This document shows positions 1 through 7,954 of a DNA stretch of 64,000 bases, piece by piece. Position 1 is the stretch's first letter. The number at the start of each line of letters is the position of its first letter. The DNA lies in contig CAKSKG010000002.1 of assembly GCA_934464775.1 (NCBI GenBank), forward strand, positions 62,001 through 126,000. The letters run 5' to 3'. The translations under genes were made by a program, and so were the position numbers. The DNA is from an uncultured Oscillospiraceae bacterium. GTDB taxonomy: Bacteria; Bacillota; Clostridia; Oscillospirales; Ruminococcaceae. The notes under the pieces were generated by a model, which did not search any database, was not told where the DNA came from, and saw only the letters and a program-made list of their open reading frames with translations.

Positions 1-273
1 ACGTGAATAATCCAACCTGCGCTCCACTGTTCGGAGATCGTTCCCCGAGCTGCCGCAGTAAATTATTTTCAGAACAACGCTAAGCTCATAGGCGAGCCTG
101 TCTCCGTTTACGGTGCAGGAAGTGACAGAGGGCGAGGCGGTGCAGCGTATCACCCTGAATATCTCGGGATAGTAATCGGGAAGCACATAATCCAGTTCCA
201 CAGACTGTTCGTGAGTGATTCGGCAAAGCGTTTCACGGGAGCAGATCTGTTCGGTGTTGATCTTTAAGCTCAT
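1..273 (-). CDS. SPOCS-domain (DUF3794) protein, partial
   Basis: The reverse strand from the ATG at 273 reads through to base 1 with no stop, giving 91 codons. The rest of the protein lies beyond the window. The start has a strong Shine-Dalgarno, GGAGG, seven bases upstream. The translation contains ELDYVLPDYYPEIFRV followed by a beta-rich stretch with SCTVNGDRLAYELSV. This is the usual opening of a SPOCS/DUF3794 domain, where a 'vPd..Pdi.kv' segment precedes a 'i..g.v.v.G.l' strand pair. These domains occur in spore-coat and cortex proteins and in many uncharacterised clostridial proteins, often next to a LysM domain, which could lie in the missing part. The family assignment is from motif recognition and the function is unknown. 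A role in sporulation is only an inference, in line with the spo0A gene in this window. Confidence 0.7.
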   Translation of the reverse strand, partial: MSLKINTEQICSRETLCRITHEQSVELDYVLPDYYPEIFRVIRCTASPSVTSCTVNGDRLAYELSVVLKIIYCGSSGNDLRTVERRLDYSR

Positions 274-582
274 AATATCCTCCGTTTTTTATGCCGTCAA
301 GCGGCAGATTTTCCGCCGTCGGGCGGTTTGTCTGTGCAGCTGACCCCAGCTGCTTTCATCTGCTTTTATGAAATTATATTCGGTCGGGACGGGGGATATT
401 CATGCTTACGGCTTTGCCAAGCCCCATTTCTCCCGTAAAAATAAATAAATAATCCGCCGCAAAACTCCCCTAAATTCGGCGCATATACTGATTTACAACG
501 GTAAATAATTATAGTATAATAGTATAATTGATAATATTGTATAAAAGCAGAAGATCATTCGATCATCGGAAAGGAAACAGTC
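274..582. promoter_or_regulatory. Intergenic region with promoter for the cyclophilin gene
   Basis: This 309-bp gap separates two divergent genes. A plus-strand sigma-A promoter is visible: TTTACA at 492-497, a 17-bp spacer and TATAAT at 515-520. A second TATAAT lies 9 bases further on. Transcription should start near 527 and give a leader of about 55 bases. A GC-rich stretch at 300-335 can fold into small hairpins. I see no coding gene here. Confidence 0.6.
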
Positions 583-1347
583 ATGAAAAAGATACTCAGA
601 GCAGCTGCCGCAGTTCTTTCGGCAGCAGTGATTTTCAGCCTGACAGCCTGCGGCGGTACAAACACAGATACAGCATCGGACGACAGCTCGGCAGCCGAAA
701 CAACAGCCACGGCGGAAAAGCCTGCGGACGCAGAGATACTCAACTTCGTTCCTCCCGCAGAGGGCGAGGAGATCGCAGTTATCACAGTCAAGGACATGGG
801 CGAGATAAAGATCAAGCTTTTCGCCGATGAAATGCCCAAGGCAGTTGAAAACTTCAAGGGTCTTGCGAACATGAATTATTACGACGAGCTTATCTTCCAC
901 AGAGTTATCCCCAGCTTTATGATCCAGGGCGGCGACCCCAGAGGCAACGGCACAGGCGGAAACAGTATGTGGGGCGGCAGCTTCGACGGAGGAGTTTCCG
1001 ACAAGCTCTTCCACTTCAGCGGCGCAGTTGCATATGCAAACAGCGGCAGCACCTCCACAGACGGCAGCCAGTTCTATATCGTTGACACGGACGATGCCGA
1101 GGTATACTACGGCGGCATGAGCAGCTTCGAGGAAATGGGTCTGAATCTTCCCGAAAACGTTGAGCAGATGTATCTTGAAAAGGGCGGCACACCCCACCTT
1201 GACGGCTCATACACGGTTTTCGGACAGGTATTCGAGGGCATGGATATAGTCCGTGAGATTGCAAAGGCAGAAACAGATGAAAATGACAAGCCCTTAAAGC
1301 AGATCTCCATGGAATCCGTCCGCATCGTTGAATACAAGGCTGAATAA
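583..1347 (+). CDS. Cyclophilin-type peptidyl-prolyl isomerase, lipoprotein
   Basis: This 254-residue protein should speed cis-trans isomerisation of proline bonds in exported proteins while anchored to the outer face of the membrane. The N-terminus is a lipoprotein signal peptide with lipobox LTAC followed by GG at about residue 23, then a Ser/Thr/Ala-rich linker. The cyclophilin domain fills residues 65-250 and shows the catalytic FHRVIPSFMIQGGDP block near residue 105 (Arg and Gln of the active site), then a GNGTGG loop, GSQFYIV and VFGQVFEGMDIV. The length is normal for clostridial secreted cyclophilins. A purine-rich ribosome site (GGAAAGGAAAC) precedes the ATG. The gene is monocistronic, with a promoter at 492-520 and a terminator at 1370-1410. 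Confidence 0.92.
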   Translation: MKKILRAAAAVLSAAVIFSLTACGGTNTDTASDDSSAAETTATAEKPADAEILNFVPPAEGEEIAVITVKDMGEIKIKLFADEMPKAVENFKGLANMNYYDELIFHRVIPSFMIQGGDPRGNGTGGNSMWGGSFDGGVSDKLFHFSGAVAYANSGSTSTDGSQFYIVDTDDAEVYYGGMSSFEEMGLNLPENVEQMYLEKGGTPHLDGSYTVFGQVFEGMDIVREIAKAETDENDKPLKQISMESVRIVEYKAE

Positions 1348-1369
1348 TAGCTTATGTAATGTAATGTAA

Positions 1370-1410
1370 TAAGGAAACGCTCTGCGGCGCTTCCTTATTA
1401 TTTTGTTTTT
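1370..1410 (+). terminator. Intrinsic terminator of the cyclophilin gene
   Basis: AAGGAA-x-CGC pairs with GCG-x-TTCCTT around a short loop and is followed by a T-rich run. A copy of the 163-bp repeat begins three bases later. Confidence 0.8.
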
Positions 1411-1413
1411 GTG

Positions 1414-1576
1414 AGAACCTGTCTTCATAAGAAATGTATGCGGATTTTCGAGCATAATTTTGTTGCAGACAAGGCAAAGATCCGCAGGCGTGCTGCCGCA
1501 CGGCAAGGATTTTTAACGCAGTATGCGGCAAAATTTGCCGAAAAGACGTGTGCATATGCTTATAAAGACAGGTTCT
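1414..1576 (+). repeat. 163-bp terminal-inverted-repeat element, copy 1
   Basis: This is one of four copies of a 163-bp noncoding repeat in the window. It starts AGAACCTGTCTTCATAAG and ends with the near-exact reverse complement (here CTTATAAAGACAGGTTCT, with one mismatch). Inside are smaller palindromes: a GCGGAT/ATCCGC pair, a CGTGC-TGCC-GCACG hairpin and GGCAAAATTTGCC. This copy lies just after the terminator of the cyclophilin gene and 31 bases before the start of the downstream MATE gene. Orientation is called plus by convention (AAGAAATGT side first). It has no coding capacity of its own. Confidence 0.9.
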
Positions 1577-1607
1577 GAAATATACCGAGGAAAAAAGATA
1601 AAAATTT

Positions 1608-2963
1608 ATGAAAGAGCTTACAGCAGGAAAGCCTGCAAAAATAATATTGTTTTTCGCCCTGCCTATCTGGCTGGGCAGCCTTTTTCAGCAGCTTTACAGC
1701 ATGATAGACACGATCATCGTCGGACGGTACATAGGAACCGACGCCATTGCGGCAGTCGGATCCACAAGCTATATCTCCGCGCTGATAATCAACTTCATGA
1801 GCGGACTTACCAACGGCTTCGCCATTATCACCGCACGCCACTTCGGAGCCGGAAACATGGAACGTGTAAGAAAGACCGTGGGCAGCACTATCGTTCTCGG
1901 ACTCAGCCTGTCCGCAGTATTCACAGCCGCAGTGCTTCTGCTGCTGGATCCGTTCCTGCGGCTGCTGAACACCCCCGACGAGATCTTTTCAATGGCGGAC
2001 GAATACATCACGATAATAATTGCCGGAATGACCGTCACCATGCTTTACAACATGGCATCGGGAGTGCTTCGTGCTATCGGCGACAGCGTTACTCCGCTGA
2101 TATTCCTTGTGATATCCTCGCTGATAAATATTGTTCTGGATATCCTGTTCATTTCCGTATTTTCAATGGGAACATCGGGAGCGGCATATGCAACACTTAT
2201 CTCCCAGTTTGCGGCATTCGTACTCTGCGTGATACATATTCTCAGAAAATGCCCATATCTGCATCTTTCAAAGCATGACTTCCTGCTTGAAGGCGGCATG
2301 GTAAAGGAAATGATGGCAACAGGCACATCAATGGGACTTATGTATTCCGTTGTGGAAACAGGCTCTCTGATACTCCAGGGTGCGATAAACCTCTTCGGAA
2401 CGGCAATAATCACAGCCCACACCGCCGCAAGAAAACTCAGCAGCCTGCTTATGCTGCCTTACAGCGCACTCGGCTCTGCCTGCGCAACCTATTGCAGCCA
2501 GAACTACGGTGCGGGAAAATATTCACGCATCGGCAAGGGCGTAAAAAGCGCCATTCTTATATCATGGATATGGTCCGCAATAGCCATTGCCGCCGCATTC
2601 CTCATTTCCCCCGCACTGGTAAGGCTCATCACGGACACATCGGACATGACCATAATCGACACTGCGGCAAAATATATGAGAGTGAACACACCGTTCTATT
2701 TCGTTCTGGGCGTGCTTATCGTTATGAGAACATCTTTGCAGGGACTGGGACAGAAGATAGTCCCCGTGCTTTCCAGCAGCATAGAGCTTCTGGGAAAAGC
2801 CCTTGCCGCATGGATAGCCGCACCGCTGCTGGGATATTTCGGAGTTATGATATCCGAACCGATCGTGTGGATATTCTGCACGATACTGCTGACATCAAGC
2901 TATTTCGGCAGCAAAAAATTAAGGAAGCTGCGCAGTCTCCCCGACGGCGCACCGCTTGAATAA
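1608..2963 (+). CDS. MATE family efflux transporter
   Basis: This 451-residue integral membrane protein has about twelve hydrophobic segments in two similar halves. The N-terminal block PAKIILFFALPIWLGSLFQQLYSMIDTIIVGRYIG is split by the typical MATE 'D.i.vG..iG' motif. The C-terminal half carries a matching NTPFYFVLGVLIVMRTSLQGLGQ segment. MATE proteins expel drugs and organic cations using a Na+ or H+ gradient. The substrate here cannot be told. The ribosome site is weak and distant (GAGG about 14 bases from the ATG). It is the first gene of a tight operon: its stop lies 13 bases before dtd, and dtd is followed after 14 bases by a second MATE gene. No promoter is obvious between repeat copy 1 and the start, so the repeat may carry or transmit transcription. 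Confidence 0.9.
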   Translation: MKELTAGKPAKIILFFALPIWLGSLFQQLYSMIDTIIVGRYIGTDAIAAVGSTSYISALIINFMSGLTNGFAIITARHFGAGNMERVRKTVGSTIVLGLSLSAVFTAAVLLLLDPFLRLLNTPDEIFSMADEYITIIIAGMTVTMLYNMASGVLRAIGDSVTPLIFLVISSLINIVLDILFISVFSMGTSGAAYATLISQFAAFVLCVIHILRKCPYLHLSKHDFLLEGGMVKEMMATGTSMGLMYSVVETGSLILQGAINLFGTAIITAHTAARKLSSLLMLPYSALGSACATYCSQNYGAGKYSRIGKGVKSAILISWIWSAIAIAAAFLISPALVRLITDTSDMTIIDTAAKYMRVNTPFYFVLGVLIVMRTSLQGLGQKIVPVLSSSIELLGKALAAWIAAPLLGYFGVMISEPIVWIFCTILLTSSYFGSKKLRKLRSLPDGAPLE

Positions 2964-2976
2964 GGAGATAATAAAA

Positions 2977-3411
2977 ATGAAGCTTGTTTTACAGAGAGTT
3001 ACGGAGGCTTCCGTAACGGTAGACGAAAATATCGTCGGACAGATCGGCAATGGTCTGCTGGTGCTTTTCGGTGCAGGAGCCGAGGACACGGAGGCAGACG
3101 CAGACCGTCTTGCGGCAAAAATAGCAAAGCTCAGGATATTTTCCGATGAGAATGACAAGATAAATCTTTCGGTGAACGATATCGGCGGCTCGCTGCTGGT
3201 AATATCCCAGTTCACGCTTTATGCGGACTGCTCCCACGGAAACCGTCCGAATTTTCTTCAAGCCTGCCCTCCCGACAGAGCGGAAAAGCTCTATGAATAT
3301 TTTCTTGAGCAGTGCAGAAAATACGTTCCCGTTGTTGAAAAGGGCATCTTCGGTGCCGACATGAAGGTGCGCCTGCTGAATGACGGACCTTTCACAGTTA
3401 TCTTGGATTAA
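2977..3411 (+). CDS. dtd: D-aminoacyl-tRNA deacylase
   Basis: Dtd removes D-amino acids wrongly attached to tRNA. The 144-residue product is full length for the family. It begins MKLVLQRVTEASVTV and carries the two defining motifs: ISQFTLYAD (active-site SQFTL) and NDGPFTVILD (the Gly-Pro motif that selects against L-amino acids). An in-frame TTG exists at 2956, but the ATG at 2977 is chosen because AAGGAG lies eight bases ahead of it and the protein then starts as in other family members. It sits between two MATE genes with gaps of 13 and 14 bases and is surely co-transcribed with them. No functional link to the transporters is evident. Confidence 0.95.
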   Translation: MKLVLQRVTEASVTVDENIVGQIGNGLLVLFGAGAEDTEADADRLAAKIAKLRIFSDENDKINLSVNDIGGSLLVISQFTLYADCSHGNRPNFLQACPPDRAEKLYEYFLEQCRKYVPVVEKGIFGADMKVRLLNDGPFTVILD

Positions 3412-3425
3412 AAGGAGAATAAAAT

Positions 3426-4802
3426 ATGCAGGAAAAATCAACCGATATTTTCAGAAACGCCCCTGTTCCAAAAGCGGTAATAAGCAATATCATACCGTCC
3501 ATAGTCAGCATGATAATGGTTCTGCTGTACAATCTTGCAGACACATTTTTTATAGGACAGACCAAAAATCCATACATGGTAGCGGCAGTTTCGGTAGCCA
3601 CTCCCGCATTCCTGCTTTTCATGGCGATAGGAATGCTCTTCGGCATCGGCGGAACCTCGCTTATCTCACGAATGCTTGGCGAGGGCAGAGCCGAAAAGGC
3701 AAAGCACACCTCCGCTTTCTGCTTCTGGACGGGACTTGTGATCGGCATATTCGGAATGAGATTCATATGGATAGCCTGTGAGCCTGTCAGCAGACTTGTC
3801 GGCGCAAGCGATGATACGCTTGAATATACCATGCAGTACCTTAACATCGTAGCTCCCAGCATTCCGTTCCTTATAATCAGCAACTGCTTCAGCAACGTTA
3901 TCCGCTCGGAGGGACGTGCCAAAACAGCAATGGCAGGCATGATAATCGGAAACATGACCAACATCGTCCTTGACCCAATAATGATACTTGCGCTGGGCTG
4001 GAACGTTGCAGGTGCGGCTATCGCAACGGTTCTCGGAAATGTATTTGCGGCGGTCTTTTATATGATCCACCTTACCTCAAAGCGCTCCATGCTTTCCATA
4101 AATCCGAAAGACTATATGGCGTCCGACGGAATTGCAAAGGGAGTTCTTGCAATAGGCGTTCCCGCATCGCTGAACAGTATGCTTATCAGCATATCGAATA
4201 TCTTCATCAACAATTTCATGGTAAAGTACGGCGATATGGCTGTTGCTGGACTTGGAGTTGCAATGAAGATAAACCTTATCGTAATAATGCTCCTTATCGG
4301 TCTGGGCAGCGGCATACAGCCTCTTCTGGGCTACTGTTACGGCGCAGGACTGAAAAAGCGCTACTTCGGAGTGCTGAAATTCTCGCTTCTGCTGGCGTTT
4401 ATATTAAGTGTGATAATGACGGTGATATGCTACTGCTTTGCAGGTCCGCTGGTAAATGCGTTCCTTGACGATCCTGCCGCCTATGAATACGGCATAACAT
4501 TTTCAAGGATATACATTATATCGGGACCCGTTGTGGGACTGCTTTTCGTGCTTATGAATGCGATACAGTCCTTGGGAGCGGCTCTGCCGTCGCTGATACT
4601 TTCCATATGCCGTCAGGGAATAGTATTCATACCGATGCTGTTCATATTCCGTGCGGTATTCGATTCTGCGGACAAGCTTGCCCTTGCCCAGCCCGTAACG
4701 GATTACTGTGCGGTGATAATTGCCGCAACGATTTTCTTCTTTACAAGCAGAAAATATTTCAGGGGAATGGCAGATACCCCAGAGGTATCCGAAAGCACAT
4801 AA
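3426..4802 (+). CDS. MATE family efflux transporter (second copy in operon)
   Basis: This 458-residue membrane protein has about twelve transmembrane segments. Its opening 'VPKAVISNIIPSIVSMIMV' and the motif NLADTFFIGQT match the MATE family, and the N-terminal half contains the conserved 'GIGGTSLISRMLGEG' loop. It resembles the MepA-type branch more than the first MATE gene of this operon does, so the two are paralogues and not a recent duplication. The ribosome site AAGGAG lies seven bases from the ATG. The operon ends in a strong hairpin terminator right after the stop. The substrate is unknown; multidrug export is the usual family role. Confidence 0.9.
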   Translation: MQEKSTDIFRNAPVPKAVISNIIPSIVSMIMVLLYNLADTFFIGQTKNPYMVAAVSVATPAFLLFMAIGMLFGIGGTSLISRMLGEGRAEKAKHTSAFCFWTGLVIGIFGMRFIWIACEPVSRLVGASDDTLEYTMQYLNIVAPSIPFLIISNCFSNVIRSEGRAKTAMAGMIIGNMTNIVLDPIMILALGWNVAGAAIATVLGNVFAAVFYMIHLTSKRSMLSINPKDYMASDGIAKGVLAIGVPASLNSMLISISNIFINNFMVKYGDMAVAGLGVAMKINLIVIMLLIGLGSGIQPLLGYCYGAGLKKRYFGVLKFSLLLAFILSVIMTVICYCFAGPLVNAFLDDPAAYEYGITFSRIYIISGPVVGLLFVLMNAIQSLGAALPSLILSICRQGIVFIPMLFIFRAVFDSADKLALAQPVTDYCAVIIAATIFFFTSRKYFRGMADTPEVSEST

Positions 4803-4803
4803 T

Positions 4804-4850
4804 AAAAGGTCCGATATATCCAAAGCATTGGGTATATCGGACCTTTTTTC
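4804..4850. terminator. Bidirectional terminator
   Basis: AAAAGGTCCGATATA pairs with TATATCGGACCTTTTTT. The A-run and T-run on the two sides let it serve both the MATE operon (+) and the SHOCT gene (-), which converge here. Confidence 0.85.
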
Positions 4851-4862
4851 ATCAAATAATCA

Positions 4863-5900
4863 TCAATCGTTGGCTGTCAGCTTTTTACCGAGAACATAAA
4901 GCGCCGCAGATCTTGCCGCAAGCTCGTCATTGTCGGAAAAATCCGCCTGCTTCTTTTCGGCCATGAGGTTTTCCTCCCGGGAAAGCTCCGCCGAAAGCTG
5001 TCTTGCCGCATCGGATATGCTGTCCGCCCTGCCGTCGTCGATAATGCTTTTCAGCTCGTCAATAACATAGGGACTGGAATATTCATATGGGATATCGGTG
5101 CAGCCCGAACGGAGATAAAATTCTTTCAGCTCACCGTCCGCCTCCTCGGCGCATCTGTGTCTGCGGTTGATCTTTACCGTGTTCGGTATTATCACGCAGG
5201 CAGGCAGCACACCTGCACAAAGACAGATAAGTATAAGTATCTCTTTCATTCCCGCATCTATCTCGGCAAAGGTTTTCAGCACATAATAAAAGAAAAACGC
5301 CGCAGCCGCTCCCATAAGGAAAAGCGGCACCGTACTTAAACTTTCCAGTGACTCCGTGTCCATAAGCGCACAGTCTCTCTCCGTGTATTTTTCCTTTACC
5401 GCAGAAAAGCACCTGCTTATTTCTTTCAGCCTCTGCGACGGAGTTTTAATGTTTGGAGCTGCCGTCTTACTGTATGACCGCCCGATCTCCGCAGGCTTTT
5501 TTTCGGGAATGACAGGCTCAGGCCCGTTATCGAGACTGAAATCAATGCCCGAAAGTATATCTTCATTTGAAATCGTATTCTCCACAGGCTTGTCATCGGG
5601 CTTGTCAAGAGAAAAATCTATTCCCGCAAGGATATCATCGCCGTTTTCCCGATTGGGAGCCGCTTTTGCGGTGATATCGTCCATTCTGAACATATCTGCG
5701 GCAAATCCGCTGATATCGCCGCCGCTTTTGTCCGCTTCGGCAGCTTTCGGAGCTTCGCCGCCGTCCATAAGCTCGGACTTCAGCCTTTCAAATTCGCTGT
5801 CGCTGATTATCCCCTCGCTGCGCAGACTGCCAAGCTCACGCAGTGACGCTATTACCGATTCTGCTTCCTTTGTTTTGCTTTTGGCAGACAATGCTCTCAT
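4863..5900 (-). CDS. SHOCT-domain membrane protein, uncharacterised
   Basis: This is a protein of about 345 residues of unknown function. Near the N-terminus, LRSEGIISDSEFERLKSELM is a SHOCT motif, a short helical module usually linked to oligomerisation. A low-complexity acidic middle follows, with a repeated ILSGIDFSLD / ILAGIDFSLD phrase (two copies about 35 residues apart). Two transmembrane helices follow at about residues 195-245, then a soluble helical tail. The start is uncertain. The promoter (TTGAAA, 17 bp, TATAAT; 5953-5925 on the minus strand) puts the transcript start near 5918. Downstream are GTG (5909), ATG (5900, directly abutting AAAGGA) and TTG (5891, with AAAGGA ten bases upstream). 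I give the ATG. The gene diverges from cls. Confidence 0.65.
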   Translation of the reverse strand: MRALSAKSKTKEAESVIASLRELGSLRSEGIISDSEFERLKSELMDGGEAPKAAEADKSGGDISGFAADMFRMDDITAKAAPNRENGDDILAGIDFSLDKPDDKPVENTISNEDILSGIDFSLDNGPEPVIPEKKPAEIGRSYSKTAAPNIKTPSQRLKEISRCFSAVKEKYTERDCALMDTESLESLSTVPLFLMGAAAAFFFYYVLKTFAEIDAGMKEILILICLCAGVLPACVIIPNTVKINRRHRCAEEADGELKEFYLRSGCTDIPYEYSSPYVIDELKSIIDDGRADSISDAARQLSAELSREENLMAEKKQADFSDNDELAARSAALYVLGKKLTAND

Positions 5901-5924
5901 TCCTTTCACATATCATAATAATTC

Positions 5925-6004
5925 ATTATACATCATAATAATAAAAATTTCAAGTGAAAGCCGCAAGGTAATATGTTGAAATTTATCGGAAAAAGTGGTA
6001 TAAT
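5925..6004. promoter_or_regulatory. Divergent promoters for the SHOCT gene and cls
   Basis: Minus strand: -35 TTGAAA (complement at 5948-5953), 17-bp spacer, -10 TATAAT (5925-5930). Plus strand: TTGAAA at 5976-5981, 17-bp spacer, TATAAT at 5999-6004. The two promoters lie back to back with only 22 bases between the -35 boxes. Confidence 0.75.
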
Positions 6005-6042
6005 AAAAAAGTAAGTTGGGACCGTAACATGAAAGGACAGAC

Positions 6043-7602
6043 ATGAAAAACAAAAAAATATCCATGAAAAAAGTGCTGAACAAGATCCTCAGCCGTATCG
6101 TGATATCCGCACTGCTGCTGATAGTGCAGATAGCTGCGATATTTATAGTTGTGTATTATTTTGCGGCATACAATACCGCAATTCAGATAGCACTGCGCAC
6201 CCTGAGCGTTATAATGACCCTTTATATCATCATGCGTGATGAAAATTCTTCATATAAGATAATATGGATAATCGCAATAAATATTCTGCCGTTCTTCGGC
6301 GGACTTATGTATCTTGTGGCAGGCAACAAGCGCCCCTCGCGGAAAATGCGGCGGCAGCTTGAAAAATCTATCCGTGCCGAAAATGATTTTACCCGTCAGG
6401 ACACAAAGACCATTGAAAGCATGGAGCGCCGCTCCGCAGCCACCGCAAAATACATCGCCGAAAAGGGCGGCTATCCCGTTCACACCAACACCTCTGCGGA
6501 ATATTTCCCCAGCGGCGAGGAGCTGCTGCCCGTGCTTCTTGAAAAGCTGGAAAAGGCGGAGCATTACATTTACATCGAATACTTTATCATATCTCTCGGC
6601 GAGGTATGGCAGTCTATTCTTTCTATCCTTGAAAAAAAGGTCAGCGAGGGCGTTGATGTAAGGGTTATCTATGACGATGTGGGCTGCATCGGTCTGCTGC
6701 CGCCGAAATATCCAAAGTATCTGGAATCCATCGGCATAAAGACTATCAACTTCAACCGTTTCGTGCCTTTTCTTTCCGTTGTGATGAATCACCGTGACCA
6801 CAGAAAAATTCTCGTGATCGACGGTCACACCGCCTTTACGGGCGGAATAAACCTTTCCGACGAATACTTCAACATAAAGCACCGCTTCGGCTACTGGAAG
6901 GACACGGCAGTGATGATCGAGGGCGATGCCGTAATGAACATGACCGTTATGTTCGCTCAGATGTGGAATGCATTCAGTCCCGACAGAATAGTCTGCGATT
7001 TCTGCACCCCTCACCGATATCATGAGGCGCCCTTTGAGGGCAGCGGCTACGTCCAGCCCTTTTCCGATTCTCCCCTTGATGATGAACAGGTGGGCGAGAA
7101 CATCTACATCGACATTCTGAATCAGGCGCAGGATTATGTTTACATCTTCACACCCTATCTCATAATCGACGATCAGATGCGTGTTGCCCTTACCCTTGCC
7201 GCAAAGCGCGGAGTTGACGTGCGGCTGGTAACTCCCGGCATACCCGACAAAAAGCCTGTGTTCAGGATAACCCGTTCACACTATCTTTCACTTATCGAGG
7301 CAGGCGTCAAGATATATGAATACTCCCCCGGCTTTATCCATGCAAAAAGCTATGTCTGCGATGACAGGATAGCCGTTGTGGGCAGCATAAACATGGACTT
7401 CCGCAGCCTTTATCTTCACTTTGAATGCGGAATCTTCATGTGTTCGGAAGCACCCGACAAGCCCATGCCCGCAATAACGGCTCTGAAAGAGGACTGCGAA
7501 CAAGTATTTGCCGTTTCCCGCCGCATTGAAAAGGACGAAAGCCGCCGCTTCGGAAAAACTCTTCTCGATGCAGTGCTTCGCCTGTTCGGTCCGCTGATAT
7601 GA
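6043..7602 (+). CDS. cls: Cardiolipin synthase
   Basis: Cls joins two phosphatidylglycerol molecules into cardiolipin at the membrane. The 519-residue protein begins with a basic stretch and two or three transmembrane helices (about residues 15-100), then two phospholipase-D domains. Both HKD motifs are intact: H252-x-K254-x4-D259 in HRKILVID followed by GG and N, and H433-x-K435-x4-D440 in HAKSYVCD followed by GSINMD. This is the family's normal length and architecture. A purine-rich ribosome site (GAAAGGA) precedes the ATG, and the promoter lies at 5976-6004. It is monocistronic, with a terminator at 7646-7683. Confidence 0.95.
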   Translation: MKNKKISMKKVLNKILSRIVISALLLIVQIAAIFIVVYYFAAYNTAIQIALRTLSVIMTLYIIMRDENSSYKIIWIIAINILPFFGGLMYLVAGNKRPSRKMRRQLEKSIRAENDFTRQDTKTIESMERRSAATAKYIAEKGGYPVHTNTSAEYFPSGEELLPVLLEKLEKAEHYIYIEYFIISLGEVWQSILSILEKKVSEGVDVRVIYDDVGCIGLLPPKYPKYLESIGIKTINFNRFVPFLSVVMNHRDHRKILVIDGHTAFTGGINLSDEYFNIKHRFGYWKDTAVMIEGDAVMNMTVMFAQMWNAFSPDRIVCDFCTPHRYHEAPFEGSGYVQPFSDSPLDDEQVGENIYIDILNQAQDYVYIFTPYLIIDDQMRVALTLAAKRGVDVRLVTPGIPDKKPVFRITRSHYLSLIEAGVKIYEYSPGFIHAKSYVCDDRIAVVGSINMDFRSLYLHFECGIFMCSEAPDKPMPAITALKEDCEQVFAVSRRIEKDESRRFGKTLLDAVLRLFGPLI

Positions 7603-7645
7603 TTAGCTGCGGCTGTGACAAAAAATTCACAATATATATTAAAAA

Positions 7646-7691
7646 TAACCTGCATTTTCCTGTTGAAATGCAGGTTATTTTAAGTTATAAT
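7646..7691 (+). terminator. cls terminator overlapping the mgtE promoter
   Basis: ATAACCTGCATTT pairs with AAATGCAGGTTAT, followed by TTTTA. Inside it, TTGAAA at 7663-7668 is followed after 17 bp by TATAAT at 7686-7691, a consensus promoter for mgtE. The -35 box is in the loop and 3' arm of the terminator hairpin. Confidence 0.75.
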
Positions 7692-7697
7692 AATAAG

Positions 7698-7954
7698 GTC
7701 GGAGACAAAGGGACGTTAGATATCGTTAACTGTCCTTTCCGATAATAAACAATGCTATTGAGAGGTGAGCAAAGTGACCAACAGTGATAGTTTCGGGCAA
7801 TGCGGAAAATATGGTTTATCGGCAGATGACCCTCACCGATGTACTTTGCATCAGCCTCGTGAATATCTTCGATAAAACATAATATTCTGCCGTCCAACCA
7901 TCACTTTCAGCTATGGATATTTTATCCATAAGATCGTGAAAGGAGCGGATAGAC
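7698..7954 (+). promoter_or_regulatory. Long structured 5' leader of mgtE, probable metal-sensing riboswitch
   Basis: The promoter at 7663-7691 implies a leader of about 257 bases before mgtE. It contains GC-rich paired segments. GGTGAG (7764-7769) can pair with CTCACC (7832-7837), GCAAAGT (7769-7775) can pair with ACTTTGC (7843-7849), and a TATGGAT/ATCCATA hairpin (7912-7930) lies just before the ribosome site. The first two pairs overlap at one base and interlock, so they form either a pseudoknot or alternative folds. mgtE genes in Firmicutes are often controlled by the Mg2+-sensing M-box (ykoK leader). I could not match the M-box consensus with confidence, so the class is an inference. Confidence 0.45.

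Noticed and set aside
1414..1576. 163-bp repeat as part of a coding gene (short frames run through it)
   Set aside because: The same sequence occurs in four intergenic places with unrelated neighbours, and the frames lack starts with ribosome sites.
2956..2976. TTG start for dtd seven codons upstream
   Set aside because: It overlaps the preceding MATE stop region and the ribosome site AAGGAG lies after it, pointing to the ATG at 2977.
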